Origin: Streptomyces sp. T39
GTDB taxonomy: Bacteria; Actinomycetota; Actinomycetes; Streptomycetales; Streptomycetaceae
DNA: 55,868 nt
Assembly: GCF_008042045.1 (NCBI RefSeq)
Contig: NZ_RDBP01000012.1
Location: 3,508,819-3,564,686, forward strand
Reading direction: 5' to 3'
The position numbers and the translations under genes were made by a program. Positions within the stretch are counted from its first letter, which is position 1. Each line of letters opens with the position of its first letter. Positions 16,688 through 25,114 of this stretch are shown here, piece after piece. The notes under the pieces were generated by a model. The model did no database searches and was not told the origin of the DNA. It saw nothing but the letters and a program-made list of their open reading frames with translations.

Positions 16688-17905
16688 ATGGTGGGGACGG
16701 CGGCCGAGGGGCGCGGGCCCGTGCGGTACGGGCCGTACGCGCCGGAGACGGGACTGCCGGTCCTCGACGAGTCGGCCGCGGTTCTCGCCGGGGCCTCCGG
16801 CACCGCCACCGGGGAGCCGTCCGGCGGCGGCCCCGGTCTGCGGGAGGCGGCCTGCGGCTACTGGGCGCGCCGAGGACTGCACAGCGCCCCCACGGAGGTC
16901 GTCGCCGCCTCCGGGGCGCAGCCGCTGCTGTTCGCGCTGCTCGGGGCCTACGACGGCGACGTCCTCATGCCGCGTCCGTGCCCCGCCTGGTGGGCCCCGC
17001 AGGCCCGGCTGCTCGGCCGGCCCGCCTACCACGTGCCCACGCCCGCCGAGTGCGGCGGCGTACCGGACCCGGTCGCGCTGCTGGAGACCGTACGGCGGGT
17101 GCGCACCGAGGGCGGCAGGCCGCGTCTGCTGCTGCTGTCGGTCGCCGACGACCCGACCGGCACCGTCGCCCCGCCCGAGACGGTGCGCGAGGCGTGCGAG
17201 GCGGCGGTCGGCGAGGGGCTGCACATCATCAGCGACGAGACCTGGCGCGACACCGTCCACGAACCACGGGACACCGTGCTGTTCAGCCCCGCCGAGATGT
17301 GCCCGGGGGACGTGACCGTGATCAGCGACCTCGTCGGGGCGCTGACCCCCGCCTCCTGGCCCCTCGCCGTCGCCCGCTTCCCGGCGGGCCCCGAGGGCGC
17401 CGCCCGGCGTGCCCGCACCCTCGACTTCCTCACCGCCCTCGGCGCGGTCGTCCCCGCCCCGGTGGCCGCCGCGGCCGCCCATGTCCTCGGTGAGCCCGCA
17501 GCCGTCTCCACCCGGGCCCGGCAGGCGAACGCGCTGCACGCGCGGCTGGGCGAGGCGGTGCACCGGACGGTGCTCGCCGCGGGGGCGCTGGCCCGGCCGC
17601 CGCAGGCCGGCCGCCATCTGTACGCCGACCTCGGACCGCTGCGCGCACGCCTCGCCGAGCGGGGCGTGCGCGACTCCATGGAACTGGAGGAGTACCTGAG
17701 CGACCGCCTCGGCACCTCCGTCCCCGGCGGCCACCGCTTCGGCGACGAACTCGGCGCCCTGCGGGTACGGCTGTCCACCGGCCCGCTCCTCGGATCGGCG
17801 GCGGAGGGGCAGCTGGCCGCCCTGCGCTCCGACCGCCCTCTCGGACTTCCCCATGTGGAGGCGGAGTTGAGGCTCCTCGAGCGGGCCTTCCAGGAACTGC
17901 GCTGA
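16688..17905 (+). CDS. Class I/II aminotransferase-fold protein lacking the PLP lysine
   Basis: A 405-residue protein with the fold-type I aminotransferase layout: GGPGLREAACGYWARRG, the DPTGT loop at 155-159 (usually NPTGT), and SDETW at 182-186, which keeps the Asp that contacts the PLP ring nitrogen. Where the family has SFSK...GWRLG, this protein reads ISDLVGALTPASWPLA (212-226). Aligning on Trp224 puts Gly217 in place of the Schiff-base Lys and Pro225 in place of the Arg. It therefore probably cannot transaminate. It may bind PLP or substrate, act as a regulator, or catalyse something else. ATG 16688 has a GAGAAGG ribosome site; a longer GTG start at 16589 is possible. Confidence 0.75.
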   Translation: MVGTAAEGRGPVRYGPYAPETGLPVLDESAAVLAGASGTATGEPSGGGPGLREAACGYWARRGLHSAPTEVVAASGAQPLLFALLGAYDGDVLMPRPCPAWWAPQARLLGRPAYHVPTPAECGGVPDPVALLETVRRVRTEGGRPRLLLLSVADDPTGTVAPPETVREACEAAVGEGLHIISDETWRDTVHEPRDTVLFSPAEMCPGDVTVISDLVGALTPASWPLAVARFPAGPEGAARRARTLDFLTALGAVVPAPVAAAAAHVLGEPAAVSTRARQANALHARLGEAVHRTVLAAGALARPPQAGRHLYADLGPLRARLAERGVRDSMELEEYLSDRLGTSVPGGHRFGDELGALRVRLSTGPLLGSAAEGQLAALRSDRPLGLPHVEAELRLLERAFQELR

Positions 17906-17988
17906 TCGGCGGACGCGCGGTCGGGACGGCCCCCGGGCCCACCGCCGCAGGGACACGGCGCGAGGCGGACCGCCGCCGCACCGCGCGA

Positions 17989-18032
17989 CACGGACACGGA
18001 CACGGATACGGACACACGGACACGGACACACG
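17989..18032. repeat. Hexanucleotide (GGACAC)n microsatellite
   Basis: About seven imperfect copies of CGGACA/CGGATA/CACGGA run up to the ribosome-binding site (GGGAGATCCGG) of the broken MBL gene. Slippage here would change promoter-to-gene spacing but not coding frame. Confidence 0.75.
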
Positions 18033-18042
18033 GGAGATCCGG

Positions 18043-18763
18043 ATGACCGAACAGACCGCACGGTCGGGGCCCGGCGAGCGTCAGGACCGCACCGCACCCA
18101 TGCCGCCGGCCCCTCGCCCGCTCGGCGAGGTCCGCACCTGGCCCAGGTCGTTCGCCCGCCGGCTGACCGCTCCGCTGCCCGGCGTACGGGCGATGGCCAG
18201 GCTCGCCCGGGAGGGCGCGGTGCGGCCCGGGCGCGACGGGCTGCACGACATCCCGAGGCTGCCCTTCGCGCCGGGTCCGCTGCCCGACGCGGACGCGACC
18301 ACCGTCGCCGTCACCTGGGCCGGCCACGCCAGCTGGGTGCTGCGCATCGGCGGCCTCACCGTGCTCACCGACCCCGTCTGGTCCCGCCGCATCCTCGGCA
18401 CGCCCGCGCGGATCACCCCCGTCGGCGTCCGCTGGGAGGACCTGCCGCCGGTCGACGCGGTCGTCATCAGCCACAACCACTTCGACCACCTCGACTGGCC
18501 CACGGTCCGGCGCCTGCCGCGCCGCACCCCGGTGTTCGTGCCCGCCGGGCTCGGGCGCTGGTTCCGGCGCCGGCGCTTCACCCGGGTGACGGAGCTCGAC
18601 TGGTGGGAGGGCGCGGAACTGGGCGGCGTCCGCTTCGACTTCGTGCCCGCGCACCACTGGTCCCGGCGGACGCTGCTGGACACCTGCCGGTCGCTGTGGG
18701 GCGGCTGGGTGATCGGTGACGCGGCGCCTGCCGGTGGGAGGCTCCCGCGTCCTGGCGACGTGA
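18043..18763 (+). pseudogene. MBL-fold hydrolase (NAPE-PLD/UlaG-like) broken by an internal deletion
   Basis: The first ~225 codons encode a normal metallo-beta-lactamase-fold hydrolase: AVTWAGHASWVLRIGGLTVLTDPVWS, the SHNHFDHLD zinc motif, PAHHWSRR and SLWGGWVI. After VIGDAA (near 18727) the frame should continue through the HAGDTGY and MHWGTF zinc motifs, but these are absent. Instead, a different frame at 18728-18763 encodes LPVGGSRVLAT followed by TGA, which looks like the family C-terminus. The simplest reading is an out-of-frame deletion of roughly 80-100 codons. The remaining open frame runs nonsensically into the DedA gene to 18945. Catalysis would be lost. Confidence 0.72.
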
Positions 18764-18803
18764 TCGGACCCGGGCGCGGGGCCCCCCGGGGCCCGGCGCT
18801 CCC

Positions 18804-19457
18804 TCACCCCGCGTGCCGCGGGTGCCGCACCTTCCGCCACAGGGCCGGAGCGCCGCTGAGCACCACGGTGAGGGCGATCGCGGCCACCACCCCCTGCCAC
18901 GGCTCCGCGAAGAGGGAGCCGCCGACGATGCCGATCACGCCGTAGGTGGCCGCCCACGCCAGACACGCAGGCACGTCGCCGCGGACGAAGTCGCCCATCC
19001 GCATGCCGGCCATCAGGCACGCCAGCATCACGGGGATCCGCCCGGCGGGGACCAGACGTGACAGCACCAGCACCGTGACCCCGTGCTCGGTCAGCTTCTG
19101 CCCCGCCTGCTCGACCCGCTCGGGCGCCGCCCGGTCCCGCAGAGCGGCCAGCCAGCGGGAGCCGTTCTTCGAGCGGACGCCCCGCCGGCCCAGCCAGTAC
19201 AGCGACACATCGCCGACGAAGGCGGCGACGGAGGCCGTCAGGAAGACGAACAGCAGCGACAGCGGGCTGGCCTGGTGGAAGGCCACCACCGCGGCCGTGC
19301 TCACGACCGCCCCGGTGGGCACCACCGGCACCAGCGCGCCCAGGGCCACCAGCAGGAACAACGACGGGAGCCCGACGGCCTGCTGGGTCGACTCCGGCGG
19401 CAACTGCCGCACCGCGTCGCCCATTTTCCCGACCATGTCGGAGAGGTCGAGGATCAC
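18804..19457 (-). CDS. DedA/VTT-family membrane protein
   Basis: A 217-residue integral membrane protein with about five hydrophobic stretches. It carries the VTT-domain landmarks LGALVPVVPTGAVV, GDVSLYWLGRRG and LVLSRLVPAGRIPVMLACLMAGM, where the Arg in the reentrant GR.P loop is expected. The family supports lipid (undecaprenyl phosphate or phosphatidylethanolamine) flipping and membrane homeostasis. GTG 19457 overlaps the stop of the upstream MBL gene in a GTGA, so it is translationally coupled to it. The tail faces the broken MBL gene 40 bases away. Confidence 0.82.
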   Translation of the reverse strand: MILDLSDMVGKMGDAVRQLPPESTQQAVGLPSLFLLVALGALVPVVPTGAVVSTAAVVAFHQASPLSLLFVFLTASVAAFVGDVSLYWLGRRGVRSKNGSRWLAALRDRAAPERVEQAGQKLTEHGVTVLVLSRLVPAGRIPVMLACLMAGMRMGDFVRGDVPACLAWAATYGVIGIVGGSLFAEPWQGVVAAIALTVVLSGAPALWRKVRHPRHAG

Positions 19458-20236
19458 CGGCCGTCCTCCGGTCTGACCCGCTCCCCGTGCGCCAGCCGGT
19501 GCACGGCCACCTTCGGGGCGATCAGGGCCGCCTTGCGGACGAACTCGTCGCCCGGCGAGTAGAACTCGTGCGGCCGCACGGCGTCCATGCCGATCGGCCA
19601 GTAGGTGCCGTAGTGCACGGGCACCGCGGCACGCGGCGACAGCGCCGCGAGCGCCTGTGCGGCGCGCCCGGCGTCCAGGTGTCCGTGGCCGAGGTACGGG
19701 CCCCAGCCGCCCACGGGCAGCAGCGCCACGTCGACGGGACCCACCTCGTCGGCCATCGAGTCGAACAGGCCGGTGTCACCGGCGAAATAGGTGTCGGCCT
19801 CGCCGCTCACCACATAGCCCAGCGCGGGGCACACGTGCGGGCCGAACGGCATCCGGCGGCCGTCGTGCGCGGCCGGCACCACCCGGACCCTCAGCTCACC
19901 GATCCGCAGGACGTCCCCCGGCGCCACCTCCGTGACCGTCAGGCCCGCGGCCGCGGCCACCCGGCGCAGCCCGCGGACCGAGCCGGCCGCGCCCCGGGGC
20001 ACCACGAGGCGGGTGCCGGGCGCCATCCGGGCCAGCGACGGCAGGTGCAGATGGTCGGAGTGCAGATGCGAGACGAGCACGGCGTCGGCGCGCGTGGCCT
20101 CGGGCGGCGGCAGGGCGCCGCGGCGCCTGCGCAGATGCGCGAGTCTGCGCGTCAGCAGCGGGTCCGTCAGCACCCGGATCCCGGAGTCCTCGATCGTGCA
20201 GGTGGCATGACCCCACCACGTGACCTCCACCGGCAC
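19454..20236 (-). CDS. UlaG-like MBL-fold metal-dependent hydrolase
   Basis: A 260-residue hydrolase with complete zinc ligands: TWWGHAT, SHLHSDHLHLP, VPAAHDGRR, FAGDTGLFD and VHYGTYWP. The family includes UlaG lactonase and NAPE-PLD-like lipases; the substrate is unknown. A GAGGAGG site at 20243-20249 fixes the GTG start at 20236, although the frame stays open for thousands of bases upstream. It is coupled to the DedA gene by a GTGA overlap, hinting at a lipid-related role. An intact MBL-fold gene lying close to a broken one may mean partial redundancy. Confidence 0.87.
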   Translation of the reverse strand: MPVEVTWWGHATCTIEDSGIRVLTDPLLTRRLAHLRRRRGALPPPEATRADAVLVSHLHSDHLHLPSLARMAPGTRLVVPRGAAGSVRGLRRVAAAAGLTVTEVAPGDVLRIGELRVRVVPAAHDGRRMPFGPHVCPALGYVVSGEADTYFAGDTGLFDSMADEVGPVDVALLPVGGWGPYLGHGHLDAGRAAQALAALSPRAAVPVHYGTYWPIGMDAVRPHEFYSPGDEFVRKAALIAPKVAVHRLAHGERVRPEDGR

Positions 20237-20395
20237 CCGACGCCTCCTCACCCAAGTCCCCGTCCGTACGAGCGTAGTACCGCCCGGCCGCGGCGCGGCG
20301 GGGCGGGTGGAAGGGCGCCGGGGAGCGCCGGGCGACGGGCCGCTCCGGCGTTGTGCCAGGCTGGAGACCCTGAACGAGGGGTGAGGTGACGACAC

Positions 20396-22495
20396 GTGGG
20401 TCGAGGACGATGGCGCTCGGCGGGCGGGACGGTCGTCCGGGTGGTCGTCGTATGGGCCGTGTCCACGCTGACCATGCTGGCGCTGGCCGGGCTGCTGCCC
20501 GACTTCCGCCTGCAGTCCGCGGACGGTGACACGATCACCCGCACCGCGGTCACCGCCGCCTGGGGCGCGGGCGCGTTCGGCCTGCTGGGCGCGCTGGTGT
20601 GGCCCGTGGTGGTGCGGGCGCTGCTGCTGGTGCCCGCCCTGCTGCTCGGCCTGCTCGTGTTCTTCCTCAACGGGTCGCTGCTGCTCATCGCCCTGTGGCT
20701 GATCCCCGACGGCCGGGGTGCCGCCGACCCGGAGACCGCCGTGGTGGTCGCCGCCGTGATGTCGGCCGTCGCGTCCGCCACCTCCACCGCGCTCGCCGTG
20801 CGGGACGACGACGCCTACCGGCGCCGGCTCTCCCGGCTGGCCGACCGCCGCCGGGGGAGGAGCCGTGAGGCCCGCGCGGACGGCCCCGGGACACCCGGCA
20901 CGGTCTTCGTCCAGCTCGACGGCGTCGGCCACGGGGTGCTGCTGCGCGCCGCGGAGAGCGGCGTCATGCCGACCGTGGCCGCCTTGCTGGGCGCGACCCA
21001 CCGTCTCACCCCCTGGCGCACCGACTGGTCGAGCCAGACCGGCGCCAGTCAGCTCGGCATCCTCCACGGCACCAACCACGACGTGCCCGCCTTCCGCTGG
21101 TACGAGAAGGACACCCGCCGGATCGTCGTCAGCAACCGGCCCGCGAGCGCGGCCGAACTCCAGCGCCGGGCCGTCGAGCGCACCGCCGACGGCGGACTGC
21201 TGACGGTCGACGGGGCGAGCCGCGGCAACCTGTTCAGCGGAGGGGCCGACCAGCTCGCGCTCGTCCTGTCGGTCGCCGCCCGCCGGGGCCGGGCCAACCG
21301 CTCGCGGGCGGGCTACTTCGCGTACTTCTCCGATCCGGCCAACGCCGTGCGCACCGCCGTCTCCTTCCTCGCCGAGGTGTGCCGCGAGATCGGCCAGTCC
21401 GTGCGCGCCCGCATCCGCGGGGACGAGCCGCGCGTCGCGCGGGGCGGCCTGTATCCGTTCATCAGGGCGTTCGCGACCGTCGTGGAGCGGGACGTGGTGG
21501 TCGCCGCGGTCATCGGGGACATGCTCGCGGGCCGTACCGCGGTCTACGCCGACCTGGTCGCCTACGACGAGGTGGCCCACCACTCCGGGCCGCACAGCCG
21601 TGACGCGCAGGACGTGCTGGAGCGCCTCGACCGCTCGATCGCGCTGCTCGCCAAGGCGGCCGCGCACGCGCCCCGCCCCTACCGGATCGTGCTCCTGTCG
21701 GACCACGGGCAGAGCCCGGGCAGCACCTTCGAGGGCGCGTACGGGCTGAGCCTGCGCGATCTGGTGCGCGCCGGCTGCGGGCTGCCCGTCTCCCGCCGCG
21801 CCGTGCGGACCCGCAGCGGCGCCGAGGCGCGGGACGCCGCACGCGACGCACTGCGCACCGCGCTGCACCGCCCGCCCGCCGCGGACGGCGACGAGGACGA
21901 GCCGCCCGCGGGACCGGACCCCATCGTGCTGGCGTCGGGGAACCTCGCCCTGGTCTCGTTCCCGGACGTGCCGCACCGCATGAGCCGTGAGGAGATCGAC
22001 CGGCGGCATCCGGCGCTGCTGCCGACGCTCGCCGACCACCCCGGGATCGGCTTCCTCCTGGTGCGCAGCGAGGAACACGGTTCCCTGGTGCTCGCCGCGG
22101 GCGGGGTCGCGGAACCCGTCGCCGGGCTGAAGGACGACGACGGCGGGCCGCTGGCCGTCTTCGGCCCGGGGGCCGCGGACGCGGTGCGCCGCACGGACGC
22201 CTTCCCGCACGTCGCGGACATCATGGTCAACTCGATGTTCGACCCCCGGACCGGGGTGGTGCACGCCTTCGAGGAGCAGATCGGGTCGCACGGCGGGCTC
22301 GGCGGCGAGCAGTCGCGGCCGTTCCTGATGTCGCCCCTGGAGCTCTCCCCGCCGGTGCGGCCGGGCGAGACGCTGGCCGGTGCCGAGCAGGTGCACCGGG
22401 TGCTCCGGCGCTGGCTGAGGGAGGGTCAGGGACCGCAGGTCCCCCTCGAACCGTCGGAGCACGCCCGCCCGGCCGGCGGGCGTCGGGCCGACTGA
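20396..22495 (+). CDS. Holin-like membrane domain fused to alkaline-phosphatase-superfamily domain
   Basis: A 699-residue protein. Residues 10-140 hold four membrane segments of the YvlD/phage-holin-like (PF04020) type, e.g. WPVVVRALLLVPALLLGLLVFFL. From residue 175 an alkaline-phosphatase-superfamily domain follows: VQLDGVGHGVLL, WSSQTGASQLGILHG (nucleophile Thr/Ser region), VAYDEVAHHSGPHS and LLSDHGQSPGSTF, which are the metal-binding Asp/His sites. It may be a membrane-anchored phosphodiesterase or phosphatase. The name holin reflects only the membrane domain; nothing nearby is phage. GTG 20396 has a GAGGTGA ribosome site. Confidence 0.82.
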   Translation: MGRGRWRSAGGTVVRVVVVWAVSTLTMLALAGLLPDFRLQSADGDTITRTAVTAAWGAGAFGLLGALVWPVVVRALLLVPALLLGLLVFFLNGSLLLIALWLIPDGRGAADPETAVVVAAVMSAVASATSTALAVRDDDAYRRRLSRLADRRRGRSREARADGPGTPGTVFVQLDGVGHGVLLRAAESGVMPTVAALLGATHRLTPWRTDWSSQTGASQLGILHGTNHDVPAFRWYEKDTRRIVVSNRPASAAELQRRAVERTADGGLLTVDGASRGNLFSGGADQLALVLSVAARRGRANRSRAGYFAYFSDPANAVRTAVSFLAEVCREIGQSVRARIRGDEPRVARGGLYPFIRAFATVVERDVVVAAVIGDMLAGRTAVYADLVAYDEVAHHSGPHSRDAQDVLERLDRSIALLAKAAAHAPRPYRIVLLSDHGQSPGSTFEGAYGLSLRDLVRAGCGLPVSRRAVRTRSGAEARDAARDALRTALHRPPAADGDEDEPPAGPDPIVLASGNLALVSFPDVPHRMSREEIDRRHPALLPTLADHPGIGFLLVRSEEHGSLVLAAGGVAEPVAGLKDDDGGPLAVFGPGAADAVRRTDAFPHVADIMVNSMFDPRTGVVHAFEEQIGSHGGLGGEQSRPFLMSPLELSPPVRPGETLAGAEQVHRVLRRWLREGQGPQVPLEPSEHARPAGGRRAD

Positions 22496-22499
22496 GACA

Positions 22500-22522
22500 T
22501 GCCCGTCCGCTCCGGACGGGCA
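22500..22522 (+). terminator. Hairpin after the holin-like/phosphatase gene
   Basis: TGCCCGTCCG pairs perfectly with CGGACGGGCA around a CTC loop, five bases after the stop codon. It lies upstream of the alcohol dehydrogenase gene, so the latter is probably transcribed from its own start or by read-through. Confidence 0.65.
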
Positions 22523-22567
22523 CGGGCGGTGCCGATCGGCAACGGAACGGCGTGGAGGAGTGAGCAC

Positions 22568-23614
22568 GTGCGAGCGGTGGTGTACGAGGAGTTCGGAAGG
22601 GCCCCGGAGATACGTGAGGTCCCCGACCCGGTGCCGGCGCGGGACGGCGTTGTCGTCCGCGTCGAGGCGACCGGGCTGTGCCGCAGCGACTGGCACGGCT
22701 GGGCGGGCCACGACCCCGGGATCGCGCTGCCGCACGTGCCCGGGCACGAACTGTCCGGTGTGGTCGTGGCCGTCGGCGACGACGTGCGCGGCAGCCGCGC
22801 CGGGGACCGGGTCACCGTGCCGTTCACCTGCGCGTGCGGCCGGTGCGACGCCTGTGCGCGCGGCGCCCAGCAGGTCTGCGAGCGCCAGGAGCAGCCCGGC
22901 TTCACCCACTGGGGGTCGTTCGCCGAGTACGTGTCCGTGCGCCACGCGGACACCAATCTGGTCGCCGTGCCCGAGGGGATGTCCTTCTCGACGGCGGCGG
23001 GCCTCGGCTGCCGGTTCGCCACCGCCTTCCGGGCCGTCGTCGGTCGGGGCGGGGTGCGGCCGGGGCAGTGGGTGGCGGTGCACGGCTGCGGCGGCGTCGG
23101 CCTGTCGGCCGTGATGGTCGCCGCCGCGTCCGGCGCGCGTGTCGTCGCCGTGGACGTGTCGCCCGGAGCGCTGGAGCTGGCCCGGACGTTCGGCGCCGAG
23201 GTCTGCGTGGACGCCTCCGCGCTGCCGCCGGGGGCGGTGCCCGAAGCCGTCCACCGCGCGTCCGGCGGCGGCGCCCACGTCTCCCTCGACGCCCTCGGCT
23301 CCGCCGTGACCTGCGCGAACTCCGTGCGCAGCCTGCGCCGCCAGGGCCGCCACATCCAGGTGGGCCTCCTCCCGGACGAGGTCCTCGTCCCCATGGCCCC
23401 GGTGGTGGCGCTGGAACTGGAGATCCTCGGCAGCCACGGCATGGCCGCCCACGACTACCCCGCGATGCTGGCCATGGTGGCCTCCGGCGCGCTGCGCCCG
23501 GACCTGCTGGTGACCCGGGAGATCGGCCTCGACGACGTCCCGGCCGCCCTCACCGCCCTCGGCACGGCCCCGGGGGCGGGCGTCACCGTGATCAGACCCC
23601 ACGGCCTCTCCTGA
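22568..23614 (+). CDS. Zinc-dependent alcohol dehydrogenase (MDR family)
   Basis: A 348-residue medium-chain dehydrogenase. Catalytic zinc ligands are in GLCRSDWHGW and PGHELSG. The structural-zinc lobe has four cysteines in CACGRCDACARGAQQVC. The Rossmann motif is VHGCGGVGLSAVM, with an acidic residue in VVAVDVS that favours NAD(H). Length is complete. GTG 22568 follows a GGAGGAG site; an upstream in-frame ATG at 22499 lies within the preceding terminator and is not used here. Substrate unknown. Confidence 0.88.
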   Translation: MRAVVYEEFGRAPEIREVPDPVPARDGVVVRVEATGLCRSDWHGWAGHDPGIALPHVPGHELSGVVVAVGDDVRGSRAGDRVTVPFTCACGRCDACARGAQQVCERQEQPGFTHWGSFAEYVSVRHADTNLVAVPEGMSFSTAAGLGCRFATAFRAVVGRGGVRPGQWVAVHGCGGVGLSAVMVAAASGARVVAVDVSPGALELARTFGAEVCVDASALPPGAVPEAVHRASGGGAHVSLDALGSAVTCANSVRSLRRQGRHIQVGLLPDEVLVPMAPVVALELEILGSHGMAAHDYPAMLAMVASGALRPDLLVTREIGLDDVPAALTALGTAPGAGVTVIRPHGLS

Positions 23615-23630
23615 CCGGAGGGGCCGTGGG
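23598..23630 (+). terminator. 14-bp hairpin across the alcohol dehydrogenase stop codon
   Basis: Arms 23598-23611 and 23617-23630 pair with a single G-T wobble, and the TGA stop (23612-23614) is in the five-base loop. Confidence 0.65.
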
Positions 23631-23638
23631 CGGCGGTC

Positions 23639-23655
23639 ATTACCCCCGGCGTAAT
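23639..23655. promoter_or_regulatory. Inverted repeat ATTAC-N7-GTAAT, operator-like
   Basis: A perfect 5-7-5 dyad with AT-rich arms in a GC-rich intergenic region, about 108 bases before the small membrane protein gene. It could be a TetR- or MarR-type operator; no such regulator is adjacent, and the nearest regulator is the MmyB-type gene at 24178. Confidence 0.4.
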
Positions 23656-23762
23656 CGACCCCGCCCCCCGCCCCCGGCAGGCTGTGGGCACCGGGTACCG
23701 GGCGGCGCACTCCGTCCGGTGCCCGGGGTCCCGCACCCCCTGTCGATGGAGGCTGATCCGTC

Positions 23763-24188
23763 ATGTCCCAGGCCCTGCTGTCCGGTCTCGCCCGCACCAC
23801 CGCGCCGCACGCGATGCTGCGCCGTTTCCTCGCCCTCGACGCCGTCGTCACCGGTGCGAACGGGCTCGCGTACGCGGCGGCCTCCGGGCCGCTCGGACGG
23901 CTGCTGGGGGTCGACGGCACGCTGCTGCTGGGGCTCGGACTGTTCCTGACCGCCTACGGCGCGGCGGTCGGTCTGCTCGCCTCCCGGCCGGTGCCGCCCG
24001 CCACGGCGGTGAAGGCCGTGGTGGACGCCAACCTGCTGTGGGCGGCGCTGGGTGTCGCGGCCCTCGCGCTGTGGCTGGAGCCGACCGCCACGGGCGCGGT
24101 GTGGACCGTGCTCCAGGCGCTGGCCGTCGCCGGCTTCGCGGTGCTCCAGTGGTCGGCGCTGAAGGCGGCCGAGGGCGTCAGCCGCTGA
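23763..24188 (+). CDS. Small four-helix integral membrane protein
   Basis: A 141-residue protein with four hydrophobic segments at about residues 20-45, 50-72, 80-102 and 108-130 and no other motif. GGAGG at 23750-23754 precedes the ATG. It belongs to a type often found beside single regulators in Streptomyces; function unknown. Its last 11 bases overlap the end of the convergent MmyB-type regulator gene. Confidence 0.75.
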   Translation: MSQALLSGLARTTAPHAMLRRFLALDAVVTGANGLAYAAASGPLGRLLGVDGTLLLGLGLFLTAYGAAVGLLASRPVPPATAVKAVVDANLLWAALGVAALALWLEPTATGAVWTVLQALAVAGFAVLQWSALKAAEGVSR

Positions 24189-25002
24189 GCGACCGCAGGT
24201 GCTCCACGGTCTCCGCGTCGGCCGGCAGGAAGGTCTCGATGGCCAGCTCGGCGACCGTGACGTCCAGCGGGGTGTTGAACGTGGAGATGGACGAGACGAA
24301 CGACAGCACCCGGCCCCGGTGCTCGATCCGCAGCGGAAGCGCGAAGTACGGGTGGGGAGCCGTGGCGGCGTCGCCGGGGCCGGGTCCGTCCGGGTCGCCG
24401 TCCGCCCGCTCCGGCAGCGGGTAGGCGGCGACCTCGTCGTACAGCCGGCGGAGCGCAGGGGAGCGGGCGAGCGCGATCTGCCGCTCCATCTGCTCCAGCA
24501 GGTGCCCGCGCCACTCGGGCAGATTGCGGATGCGCGGCGCGAGGCCCTCGGGGTGGAGGGTGAGCCGCATGGCGTTCAGCGGCGGGGCGAGCAGATGCGC
24601 GGGCACGTCGTCGAGCAGCATGGTGATGCCGCTGTTGGCGGCGACGACGGTGTACGAGCCGTCGACGACGAGCGCCGGGTAGGGCTCGTACCCCTTGAGC
24701 AGCTGCTCGATGCCCTCGCGCAGCGCGCCGAGGGCGGGATCGTCGACGGGGGTCTCGGCGTACCGCGGCGCGTATCCGGCGGCGAGGAGCAGCGCGTTGC
24801 GCTCGCGCACCGGCACGTCGAGGTGTTCGGCGAGCCGGAGGACCATCTCCTCGCTGGGCCGCGAGCGTCCCGTCTCGACGAAGCTGATGTGGCGGGCGGA
24901 GGAATCGGCGCGCAGGGCGAGCTCCAGCTGGCTGACCCGCCGGCGCTCGCGCCAGCCGCGCAGCAGTGGCCCTACTCCCGTACCGAGCGCGACAGTTGTC
25001 AT
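24178..25002 (-). CDS. MmyB-like helix-turn-helix transcriptional regulator
   Basis: A 274-residue regulator. Residues 10-70 form an XRE-type HTH (LLRGWRERRRVSQLELALRADSSARHISFVETGRSRPS). The rest is the MmyB-like PAS-type ligand domain (YPALVVDGSYTVVAANSGI, SFVSSISTFNTPLDVTVAELAIETFLPAD), which binds fatty acids or similar hydrophobic ligands in characterised members. A TACGGT box seven bases before ATG 25002 suggests leaderless transcription. Its target is probably local, perhaps the membrane protein gene or the ssg-like gene. Confidence 0.9.
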   Translation of the reverse strand: MTTVALGTGVGPLLRGWRERRRVSQLELALRADSSARHISFVETGRSRPSEEMVLRLAEHLDVPVRERNALLLAAGYAPRYAETPVDDPALGALREGIEQLLKGYEPYPALVVDGSYTVVAANSGITMLLDDVPAHLLAPPLNAMRLTLHPEGLAPRIRNLPEWRGHLLEQMERQIALARSPALRRLYDEVAAYPLPERADGDPDGPGPGDAATAPHPYFALPLRIEHRGRVLSFVSSISTFNTPLDVTVAELAIETFLPADAETVEHLRSLSG

Positions 25003-25009
25003 ACGGGAG

Positions 25010-25015
25010 ACCGTA
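25010..25015 (-). promoter_or_regulatory. -10-like box abutting the MmyB-type regulator start
   Basis: TACGGT on the minus strand followed by seven bases and the ATG at 25002; no ribosome-binding site is present. Confidence 0.45.
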
Positions 25016-25114
25016 GTACGGGCCGGGCCGGCGTACACGGCGGCCCCCGGAGACGGTGCGGCGCCGGGCGGGATCCGGACCGGAGGAGCCCGGCGGGATC
25101 CGGCCGCGGGAGCC

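Noticed and set aside
20396..22495. Prophage hint from the holin-like domain
   Set aside because: No phage structural, integrase, lysin or attachment-site sequence is nearby, and the domain is fused to a phosphatase.
20237..23920. Upstream ~1200 codons of the long minus-strand frame ending at 19454
   Set aside because: Only the last 260 codons (MBL-fold) are real; the rest is antisense to the phosphatase fusion and alcohol dehydrogenase genes.
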